Positions 34,501-46,500 of a stretch of DNA of 64,000 bases are shown here, one piece after another. Every line of letters starts with the position of its first letter. Position 1 is the first letter of the stretch. The notes beneath the pieces were generated by a model that ran no database searches, was not told where the DNA came from, and was given only the letters and a program-made list of their open reading frames with translations. The DNA lies in assembly GCF_002234675.1 (NCBI RefSeq), contig NC_019875.2, positions 22,438,299 through 22,502,298 on the forward strand, written 5' to 3'. A program made the translations under genes and the position numbers. This DNA is from Oryzias latipes. Taxonomy: Eukaryota > Chordata > Actinopteri > Beloniformes > Adrianichthyidae.

Positions 34501-37500
34501 AGACAGGGAGGAGAGTTTTTGATAGAGCTCCTCAAAAATAAATAAACCTGATCTCTCAACATCATCCATGTCTTCCATGCATTGACTGGATAAGAGACAT
34601 GCAGATAATCAGTCAGTGCGTCCATGTAGCTATCAGGCTAAAGACTTTAGACAGTAGCTCCTCCCAAACGTGTCAGGAGCATCAAATATATGAACACAGG
34701 TTTGAACAAGCGTCCAGCAGCAAGAGAGGCAGAGGACACAAAATTGTTGCACAAATCACGCTGCATAATATTTATGAAGGCTACTGATCACAAGCAAAGA
34801 GCAGAAATATTCTGCTTCTGTGATTGTTTTCCCATTGTAATCGGTTTAAATGTTTGTGAATTGGTTGGGTTTTTTTTTTTTTTCCATAAACATTCTGTTT
34901 CCATCTGAAAACAGAAAATAAAAAACGTTAGAGAATATCAGTGGAGTGGGGTTTCTAGAGAGGATGGCATTAACCAGAAGAGCTTGTGCTCAAAAACCCA
35001 CAATAAGCAGTTCAAAGAAATGCATGTTAGTTAATGACGACAATCAATAAAGACCAACTAAATGTGTATGTTTGATTCTGAAGCGAAAACAAAAGACAGA
35101 AAATTAACGTTTAGTAAAAAAAAAATAAAAGGGAGAAAAGCAAATCGAGTACTAAAATGTGTTTTAAAGTAAACAGGTGTGAAAGCATGACAGTACATTA
35201 GACAAGCACAGTGTGTTTAAAGGCAGACAGGCTTAAAGGGCGCCTTTAAAACCATCACACAGCTTCAGTTTCTCGTCTCATGTCTTCAGTTTGGACCATT
35301 TTTTTTGACAACTTGCAAAAATATACATTTTTAGGTTCATTTCCATAGAGGTAAATAAAACTACATTTGGATGAATTTAGACAAACATGACAGGAGCTGG
35401 AAAGTGAAGCTGAGTAGGAGTTTTATTTGCATCGAGACCCTTCCCCTCCACTTCCTGTCACCCTGGACACCCACTGACCTCGAACTTGCTGCTCCAGGTT
35501 GAGTATAACATTGACTGCTTGTTGCAGTATGATCAATTTGGTTTGCGGTTTCTCATAGCTCAGATGGAGCTGACACATGCGGCCCAACTCCTTAAAAGCC
35601 TCGTTGATGTCCCGCACGCGCAGCCGCTCACGGGTGTTGTTTGCCAACCTCCGTGCTTTCTCCCGCTCCGCCTTGACCTCCACGGGAAGGTCTTCATCAT
35701 CATTCTCACTATCCAAACTAGTGAACGGTTCATGGGATGAGGAGGGAAGGACACACAGTACGGGCAGAGTTAAGCTGTTTTTCTTTCCTAAAGTAAATCA
35801 TAAATCTATAATCCAAAGCATTATGACAACAACACTGCTACAAAATAATAAAAACTTGACAGAACCTTAATCTGCTTCGGTGGAACAAAGTATTTGTGTA
35901 AAAGTCAACTTCCAATACAGTGTTCCCTTGTTTATTCCCTGTGGTGCAGCGGTAGGGTAGTCGACCTCTGATCAGAAGACTGCAGGTTCCATTCCCGCCT
36001 TGCCCGCACATATGTCAAAGCATCCTTGAGAAAGACACTGAACGCCACCTTCCCTTTGGTGGAAGACTGGTGCCGGTTTTCGGCAGTGGAGCTGCTTTGG
36101 GCCTTATAAAGTATACACCATTTACTATTTTCCATAAATAACCTGCAGTGGATGAAATCCTATAGTAGGATTACAGATGTTTTAAGGCTGTAAAACCCCT
36201 CCCTACACACTTAAGACACTTTTCTCGGACAGACATGAACATTTTAACACTTCTTTCTTGTTTAAACTCTCAAAGTTTAAACCTTCATAGAAAAATAAGT
36301 GCAGTATTATAGAATGGAAACAAAACTTCCTCATAATTGAATATTTATGAAAATGTGGCAAATTGTAGACTGAAAAAAAATTGTGCTTGTGATTGGAGAT
36401 ATGTGTAGATTTGGCAAACTAAACGCGTTTTGTACAGATGATGACGGATTGATGGATAAGGTCAACAGCTGATCAAGAAGCAGAACACAGTGCGCTGTTT
36501 GAAGACAAAAAGCAATTAAAATGGCACTGAAACAAATCCTACATCACAAAAGGCAAACCGCGATAAGGTGAGGACCACTGTACATAGATTTGAATTATGT
36601 GAGAGAATTTAAACCTGTTTTGAGAAGTACAATGGTCACTTGCTATAGTGTGCTTCATCTTTCGTGGCCTCACATTTTTTCTCAGTCATTTTGCATGCTT
36701 TAACATGTCTCCTCCGTGCCTTGTCTTCTCTACAGAATGCAATCAGTTTACTAAATCTACAGCAGATCTTTGTTTTTAGTCTGTATTTTCTTTTATTCTG
36801 GATTTTCCAGCAAACTTTAACAATAAAAACAACAGAGAAAAGTCTGAAAATGTCACCGTTTATCTGAGAAAAGTGTAAAGTGTGCAGTGAGGGGCTTTGC
36901 AGCCTTAAAACTTCTGTAATGCTACTTCATGGATTTCACCTGTTCCAGATTATTTTATGAATGTAACTCCCATAATAAACAAAGGAACACTGTGCTTTAA
37001 ACTTGATAAAAGTTTATCTACATCTAATGTGATATTGATATTTAAAAAGTTCCAGCTTTTCAGATTTTCATTTTTTTTTCAATTAAAGTTTCTTTAATTC
37101 AACATAGTTTCAGAGATTTAATAACATCTTTGAATTAAAAAAAAGGAAAAAATTTCAGCCTATGTCACCTTGTTCGAAGACGGGTCTTCATATCTTTTTT
37201 CTCGTCCTCTGACTTGTCTGTAATGGAACAGTTCTCATCGTCTTCCTTCTCTTCTCGCTTAATAGAAGCCCCACCAGAGCGAGTTACACTACCAGAAAGG
37301 CCTGCACACAAACAGCAAAGGAGTTTTAACATATTAATTGGAAGGGACTAAAAAGAAATCATTCATTAGTAAGACACGTGACAAAACTGAAAACAGCATC
37401 ACAAAAACACACCTGTAAAACCCTCAGTGCGAACAGATGCTGGGCTGTGAAGCATCAACCCTCCACTAGAGGGCAGACCAACAGAGTCTTCGTGGTGACT

Positions 37501-40500
37501 AGATGCCTGCAGGAGAAAATCTCCATTAGTTATGGCATCCAAGCAGAAGCTTGTAAACTATCAGACTATCTCACATTTAGATTTTAACATTTTTATGAAA
37601 AGATCAATGCTTAAATATCTCACCAGTCCTTGAAGACGACTGGACAGTCCAAGTGCTGCACTGCTGAAACCCGGTGGCAATCCCAACCCTGTCGACAACA
37701 GATTGTGCATTTCAGCGATTCCTGGCCCTCCCTGTCCGCTGGCATGTCGCTGAAGAACATTGATGGCTTCTTCCAGGCGGTCCTCCATTTTACTTGGCTA
37801 AGAAGGATGAAAAACCACATGAGAGACAGCATTACAGATCCAGTATGTTCAGTCTCTGGTATCTAAGAGGAAAAAGAAGAAGAAGAAAAAACGATCCATT
37901 CACCATAGATTGAATTCCACCTTCAAAGTTAGGCGAAGGTGTGGCCTGGCAAGAGGACCGAGTCCATTGGGATGCAGAACCTAAAGAAATTGAGAGACTT
38001 TTTTTATTAATTTACATACAAATGAACCAAAGTTTAAAAGAAATGACACAGAACTTAGAATCTTTAAGCGCTTCTTTTTAAAAACCACCAAATTAAACAA
38101 ACAAAAACAAAAACAAAAAAGTCAAATTAGAAGTTTTGCTCATTGGATTTTTCACATTGTCATGAGATTTAAACTCTGAGGGTTTAGTCTTATTTTTTTT
38201 TTTGCATATAAGAAATTGTTTGAACTTTGGGGGAGAAAGGGAAAAAAACAGCAACAAGGTCAGTCTATGATTGAAAGAAGCAAAAAATAATAATAATCTG
38301 ACATTAAATAAAAGCTGTTTCGCCCGAGTGCTACAGAAGAACGGTGTAAAATTGGGATTTGAAGGAAATACAAGTTCAATCAGAGGAAGCAGAGCAAAGT
38401 ACTTTTAACAACAGTTGTCAGAAGAACCAAAAACAGAGATGTTCCCACTTGTGGCCTTCACACTAATCTGTAAGAAGACGGGGAAATGAGGAAAGCTGAA
38501 AACTGAGGTCAAGACACCAAAAGCAGCAGAAGAAGACACATCACGCAGAGCTTCTTTAAAATCTGACAATATGGCCTGCAGCCATTGACTTCGAGCTAAT
38601 GGACACCAGTGGGATTGTGGTCCACCCACTTACAGTCTGGAGAAGTCTGGTCTGAGCAGCCTTTGCTCAAGCCAAAAAGGCCTTTTTCTGACGTGGAAAC
38701 AAAGCCAAGCTGACAGCCGGAGTTCTGGCACGACAAGTCAAAAACCAAAAGACTCAAATCTAACAAAAGACCTCTTGTGCACCACAAGCTACAAAGTTGA
38801 GATTTTTGCTAGCAAAAGTGAAACATGGAGGAAGCTCTGAAGACCTTCTAGTTTTGGGTGAAATTTCAAGCTTTTTTAACGTCATTCCAGCGATTATCCC
38901 TGTGCTGTGAGAAAACAACCAAACAAACAAGGATGATAAACACTCTTTTTGACCAGAAGAACACGGCGTCCTGTTACAGATGGTATGGAGCCCACATAGT
39001 CTTCTCTATCTTATCATTGTACAGTCATTCATTCTGGGACCACATTATGAGACAGTCTAAATCCAAAAATGAACCGCGGCAAATGCTGCAACGCTTCTCT
39101 CCAGCAAGCCAGAGAAATTGTTTTTAATTTTGGTGTGGTTTCCCTTCAATCATGTGTGCGTGTTGGGAAACACCTCAAGTTCATTAAAAAAACATACTAA
39201 TGTTATAAAAGAGTATATAAATACTCCGTGAAACCTTCAAATGGAATTTCACACACAGGTATTTTAAACCCATGGAAATACTTGAATGTTGAGTATTAAA
39301 AGCTCGAGTTAAGGTTCAGACCACTTAGTATTCTCTCCACGTTAGCAAATGAAGCTACTGTCAACCACGGCTTGGCAGAAGAAAAACACAAAATGTTTCT
39401 CAAAAATGTTATCATCTCCCAGGAGGAAAACACAGGAAAGACTGAGCTGCATAAACACAAATACATAACAGCCAACTGACCTTGAAGACTCAGGAAAAAT
39501 GACTACAATTGTTCACTCACCTGATACAGCCTGAGGGGAGCCAGACGGAGTAGACGGAGACTGGGGGAAGGCATTGCTGTTGTGGTCGGAAGGATAGATC
39601 TGGAAATAGAAATGGAAACTTTGTATTTATTTATTTTTTAAACAAATGATAGATATTTTCTGGCTCCAAAGAAATCCAAAATAAGATTTAAAGTCTTGAG
39701 AAGAAAATGCACATCCTCACTAGAATATAAATGAGAATTTTACATCTACTTACAGATGCCAGAGCCTTTCCAATTTCATCACCAGAACTTGCAGGTATTG
39801 CACCTCGATTAGCTTCACACACGCACACACACATACACACACACACACAATTCAGTTTATTCGATTTAACTGTATTTTTAAACCCAATCCAGAGCAGAAC
39901 AACAGTAAAAAAAAAAATTATAAATTAAAGATTTACCCAATATGGTTTCAGTTCCAGCGATGGGGGGTGTTTGACTAGGGACCCCAAAGCTGCTGGAGCC
40001 AGAGTGGAAGACAGCAGGAGCACCATTTACTTCGCTGCCATGCAGAGGGAAATTTTGTGGAGAGAGGGGCAGGGGCTGGCGCTTCTTAAAAGGAAAAATA
40101 TCAACATTGTAAAAACATAAGCAGTCATTACCCATTCAGTTTCTCAGTGAATACGGAGCTCACCAGTCTGTCTTGGGGGTTGATGGCAGGAAACGGACCA
40201 TGCTGACTCTTATGGGGGGAGCTGCCCAGCACACCAGAATAATGAGGCTGAACCATGGACCCAGCCGAACCCCAAGGATCAGAAGGTGTGTGATGGCCTT
40301 CTGTCATCCAGACGTCCAGCAAAAAAAGGAGCAGGGAGGGCAAAAACAGTCAGAGAAGAAAACAATAGTGACAACATATGGGAAATCTCCCATTCCTAAG
40401 ACAACTTTATTCAAGCGTGATTTAACATTCAACACTTGAGCAGCACGGAATAGCCTAAAACTTCAACACTGATGTGTCCCCCCCCGCATCTCAATGTCAT

Positions 40501-43500
40501 TTCCAAAGTAATTTTCAAGCTTTGCTGGTTTGAAAAGAAAATTGGAGGTAATAATTGTTTTTGTCAGACGCCGTTAGACATATAGACGAAAAACAACAAG
40601 AAAAAAGAAAAGGATAAAGCTTGAACTGACCTTGCATGTAAAAAGGTGCTGTATAGCCATTTCCTGCTTTGGAAGCTGGATAAGGACCACTTTCACGACT
40701 AAAATCCTCTCCTGTGGCTGTCGCATAGACCTACAAACAAAAAGTGAGATTAGTGTTAGTTTGATCAAACTCCAAAAACGGTAAACACTATCCCGCTACT
40801 TTACAGCCCCTCACACCCCCAGCCAAACATTACTAGTTCAGCAAAATATTGGAGCAGTTCAGCCTGCAGTGAGGAGACAGATGCAGCTCAGGTGAAGTCA
40901 ATGAAGACGTACATGGATCAATTCGTCTGCAAGTGGATGCAGAATGGAGCGGAACAGAGAGCTTGTGGTGCATTTTCAGCGTCACAAATGGAGCCTTTTA
41001 CAAATCTTTTTTGTCTGCTCCTGATTCACAACCATTTGAATAAATAAATACTCTGAAATGCATTTTGAGCTTAATTTTCTTTATATCTGTTATCCTTCAT
41101 GAGAAAAATGCCACAAGAACATGTTTAAAAAAAACACCCAAAACATGATTTTTAGATTGTATGAATAATAAGAAATAGTACAATATTTTTAGATTTTAGA
41201 TACATTTTAGATTTCAATTTGTTCCTAAAAATGGCCTCTATTTTTAATTTGACTTCTTACGGCATAACTGAATGAACAGACCATCCACACTTCCTTAAAC
41301 CTGAAGTGAAATTTCTGTGATTTGAAGGCTCAGAACTTCTTTTGATAATGTGCATTCAGTAATTCAAATTAAATGTTTAAAATTTCATCTCTTTGAACAT
41401 CAGGAAAAAGTTTAATTCACTATTTTTTAACTAAATAAGATGTAACTTTATATTCCAGGTTCTTCATAAAGGAGTCACTGTTCTGAACAACTTCCTTCAC
41501 AAGACTTGGAGATGAAAAAAATTTATGAATTAGGCAGAAAAGCTCGAACTCAAATGGAATAAAGTTTTCTACAGTAATTTGATTAAACAGTAAAAAAAAA
41601 GTGAGGGAGGGGGGGAAGAAATAGGGAAGAAGAGAGGAAAGAATGGAGAGATGCACTCCTAATTACTGAACCATCTGCCAAATCCTGGATGGCAGCCAAC
41701 TCCATTGGCAGCTGGGATAGGAGTTTGGGGGAGGGAGCTGGAGGAAGGGGAGGGCTGTTGTTTGTGGTGGTGGTGGTGGGGTGATAGGGTGGAGTAAAGA
41801 TGGGAGAGGGGGGCGAGGAAATGGGGTGTCCAGAGAGTAAAAGTGGGAGGGGGGGAAATGAGAAGGAGTAAGAAGCATTAAACCTTCATATGGATTCTCA
41901 TCAGCCATTTGATAAGTGTGCTTGGCAGGAGGCAGCGCTGTGGCCACAAACCATAGGGCTCAGAAATACTCACTATAAACACATTCTGCACTGAGTAAAC
42001 GTCCATTTGCTTTGCCTTGTTTCTTTTTAACTTAGGTGGTGTAAGTGCTCTGAGACCTGGAAGGCCTGTGTTGGACTCATTGCACTGCTTTGCAAGCCAA
42101 CAAAAAACACCCAAACAAGATAGGGTCTTGTGTAATGAAAGCAGAAGGGGGCATAAATCCGGGGTTTCCCAAAGGTTAGTACTTACAGAAGAGGGCAGGC
42201 CAGGCGGCACCTTTCTGATCTTTTTTGGATGTGATTCTGCGAACAAAGAAAATTCTGAGCATAGAAATTAAACTCATCCCCCTGACAAACATGACTAAAT
42301 TATTATCATGCTTCTTTTTATTTCTTGACCTTAGTATAAAATGTTTCAACCATTGACTGTATAAGAGAACTGGACTGAGTGAGTGTGAAAAACAAATGAA
42401 ATCTATTCAGCCGCCATTTTTTCACGAAAGGAACTCTGAAGTGTAGGAGTGAGGAATGATTGGTCCGAGTCGGTCTGAGTCGACATTTCCACAGCAACCC
42501 ATTTCACTTATCAGGTGTGAGCTTGTTGGAAGCCCATACCTACAGCATTTGACGTGAAGACACATACTTTTGAGGCATCTGATTGGCCAGTTTATAACTT
42601 GAAAAACTTGCAATAAAAAAAAAAAGATGTCACGAAAAAAAAATTAGGACTAGCAAGAACAATGGTGATTCTGACAAATACAATGACTGAGTAGTAGCTG
42701 TTTATGGAGGTCTATGGGATTTCAGCTATTTGGAACCAGCAGGTACTTCCTACTTGGGACGCGACAGGGGAGGGGATACCTATGCCAGTTCTCTTATACA
42801 GCCAATGGTTTTAAACCTTTAACAACAGAGCTTTAGCTCCAGCGTTGACATTCTTTCGACTCCCGTAACTCTTCAACTCTTCACTTAATGTAATTCCAGC
42901 TGATGCTGAATTAGAAAAAAAGAAGCCTTGTGCTGATATACAATACTTTACAGCAGTGAAGCGTTTACGTGATCAACGTAATCTGAAGATTAAACGGTCA
43001 AAGAGTTACTGCGACATGTCTGGTTTGAAAGGGTTAATCCTATCCATCTCCCCTCAATAATGCTTAATTGAATCAGGCTGATGTATTTCAGTGCTGTATC
43101 ACATGAGAACTAACTTTCAGTTTCAGCTGATAAGAAGAAGTGAGAATTTTCAGACCATTTTTAAAGCCTGAGGAGGAGAAGTGATCGCACACACGTGTGT
43201 AAATTCTACCATTAGAAACTATCCTTTTCTGAGGCAAAGTCTCTATAAAAATAAATCAAACTTATTCATGTTTAACGCTGCACTCAGAACAGTGATTGGG
43301 AGTCTTACCTATTGAGTCCTGTGAGGATCTCTTGCGATGGTTACTGCCATCAAAGGATGAATAAAACTGTGAGCTGGACTTAACAGCAGATGAGGTGATG
43401 CTGTCGGGACTGGGAATGGGCATCTCACCGAGTACAAAACCCGGCTAAAAAGAAAAAAAGAGCTCATGAAACGAAACAGAAGAAATAAAATCATATGCAG

Positions 43501-46500
43501 CCAAGTCAAAGGAGCAGCTTGCCAAAATGTAGAAGCTGAAAAAGCTCTACAGAACATATCACTCAAAGTTCCTCGACAGAAAATGTTCATCTAAAGGTCA
43601 GGCTGCAATAACAAACTGAGCTAAATAGTGGGCTTCTTCTTGCTATAAAGAGCATAGCAGTACAGCTTTGGTTTGCAGAGTTGCACATAAACAAATCACA
43701 TGAGTTATGGAGGAATATACTTTGAATAGATAGAAATGCCATGGAAATCTGACCAAAGTGTTCAATGCCACATTTGGTGAAATCTAAATAAAGCATTTTA
43801 GCATGACTCCACATACCACCCAAAATCATTGGTGGTGGGCTGAGAAGCTGGACTTCTTATGGGGTGGAGCCACCTGGCAGTCATTGAGCTGACCACAGAG
43901 TTCTGAGTATTCCAGAGATCTCCGAGGTCAAATGTGAGACCATCTGTAGACCAGCTTCACTGAGAGTGACTTGTGCTAAAACAGACTGATCTTAAAGTCC
44001 CACTTCGATCATCTTTTGGACTATTCTCAAAGCGTTCCCAGTGGTCTTTTAATTATGATTATGCCATTTTTATTCAAAATCCAAAAACCTGTGTCATTTT
44101 CTGCAGAGTGCCAGAAGTTCATTAGAAGGTAGCCTGTTGTTGTGGACAGGAACATTGATGCGGACACAGGGGTTGACATAGCCCAGAAATTTGCACTGGC
44201 CCACAGGGCCAGTAGTTTTTGAAACTTACTGGCCCTGCCTGAAAGTTACTGGCCCGACACCGCGCATAGCGGGACCCGCCGCTCCGCAGGTGCTTGCAAC
44301 TTTAGGGGGGTCCGGGGGCATGCCCCCCAGAAACTTTTAATATGGTGCAATTTGGTGCATTCTGGTGACATCACTTATTTCTATACTTTTCAATGACTGA
44401 AAATAGACCATATCAAACTTAAACCTGCTCTAGTCTGTTTCAGATGTTTTGAAGAGAGCACTGCAGTGTAGTAGGTAACACTAGTTCAGAAGTTTTCATG
44501 GTGCTTTTAACGGCAAATATCGCAATAAATCATAAACCTTAAATGTGTTAAAACAATCTAATGGCAGCTTGAACCATTTAACGAATCAAATAAATCCCTT
44601 AATGCATTTGACCAATCGGATGGACGCCTTCACATTGTTGACCAATCAGATGGAGCCCTGTTATGTTAGATGTTTGTAACCTATGTCAACGTGGGTCATT
44701 TGGAGTATAATTTTTAAACTGGGAATGGTTATTTGGTTATTTTGCTGTTTGTTTATATACCGCAAATTATAGCGTTATCGCAATTTTAATCTCTGATATC
44801 GCATATCGCGAGTTTTCCTCATATTGTGCAGGTCTAACTGAGATCATTCAGCTAACTAGAAATACTTACTGCTTCCAGTGTTGTAAAGAAAAACAAAATT
44901 AAGTAGTTTAACATTCTACTGCATTTGAGTCTGAGATTCAGGTATTTGGAGTTGCCTTTGATTCTTTGACATTCAGCTTAAAGCTTAGTGGATACAGTTT
45001 CATCTTCAATGCATTCATTAAATATCTTGCTGTCCATAGTACTAATTCCACCCATTACTCCATCTAACATATTCCTATCTATTCCTGCCATGTCTTCCAC
45101 ATCTCTGACATGCTTCAGTCTCTCTTCAGTGACGGTGTCGGATTTTTAATCAAATGTAATAATAACCCACTGGCTTGTGCCTTCGTTGTTGCTGTTTAAC
45201 ATTGTTTTGTATTGAATTGTTACATTCAATAAAGTTTGGGAAAAAAAAGTAGTGAGCGCGTGCCGCGTGGTGCTCGGCAGTGAAAGCCGCGCGCGCAGGC
45301 GGGAGAGAAGGAGAAGTGATCAAAGGTTTCCCATAGAAACCCTTGAAGTCTGAACACAGGACTAGCAGAAAAACTAAATTATGAAGACGAGGTAAATCTA
45401 CACGTTTTCGCAAAATTTACTTTATTGAAAAAGGTGAAGAATATATAAACCGTTAAATATTTTATGTGGCCCGAGCGGACAAGTGAAAAGTAAAGTCTTG
45501 TGGTCCGCACTGCTCGAAAAACAGGACCGGGCCAGCGGACAAATGGCTATGTCGAGCCCTGGGACATACCCCGCCCCTGTTTTCCCTCCTTGTAGCAGAC
45601 CAGAGCAGAGCAGGGAGCTTGTGGCTTGTTCAGTGTATTTTCTACGTTTCAAATACGCCCTTTTTTTAAAAGGTATTTTTTCTTCTGCTCCTGATTCACA
45701 GAAATTTGAAGGAAGAAATGCACAGAAATGCAATTTAAAGCTTAATTTTCATAATTTCAGTCCTCCATCATCAGAAAAATGCCACAAGACCATGTCTAAA
45801 AACACCAAAACCCCAATTTTCTTTTTATGGGAGTGGGTCTTTAAACACACCACAAAATGGAGGTGTGGTCAGGTATAAACTCTGACCCTTAATACGACCA
45901 AAAAGATGTGCTGAGACAAAGCTAAAACCTCAAAAACACCAGTTGCTGATCAGGCTAAAATCACTCTACAAAGTATTCTACCAACACACTAATATTTAAA
46001 AGGCATAATTTATTAGACCTGTTGTGTTTAAAATCAAACACAATAATTGGTTTTTAATCTTTATATGTAACTTTATTTTTCCTTTAAACAACATATCAAA
46101 TTACTGTTATTCTGTGTTTAGGTGTAACTGAAATTTTGTTCTGCTACACATACCTTAAAAACTCAAAGCTGGTGTTCCTTCTTTCTTTATGACTTTAGTC
46201 AAACAAATAACGTGTCAAATATACACATACATGAATAAAAATGGACAGAATTTTCTATGAGAGGCGAAAAAATGCCTTTCAAACGGATGTACCTGAGCTC
46301 CAAATGATGGGTACGGCCCCCGATCAGCCTTTCCTGAAAGAGGAAACGAGAAAGAACAAAAATAAACAAACGGGACAGTGAAAGTTTATGTCAATATTTA
46401 ATCACGGTCCTGTCAAGCCCCCACCCCGTCTATCACATCTGCCATGTGAATGTATTTGATGCTGTGATCGTATTTATAAACCATAAAGAGCGAAAAATAA

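Larger units (their letters stand above)
43992..45844 (+). mobile_element. TTAA MITE, copy E, split by another transposon
   Basis: Left part starts TTAAAGTCCCACTTCGATC at 43992. The right part ends GGGAGTGGGTCTTTAA at 45844 and includes TGCTCCTGATTCACAGAAAT and AATGCCACAAGACCATGT. Together they make one copy with an insertion of about 1.4 kb. Confidence 0.7.
43445..46292 (-). other. tcf3 intron holding nested transposons
   Basis: Half of this intron is MITE copy E (43992-45844) interrupted by a hAT-like element (44167-45561). The remainder is AT-rich. Confidence 0.75.

Noticed and set aside
41663-41947. 94-codon minus frame and a possible 54-nt cassette near 41880-41934 in tcf3
   Set aside because: Acceptor is weak, the sequence resembles no E-protein segment, and the frame is the complement of a purine-rich tract.
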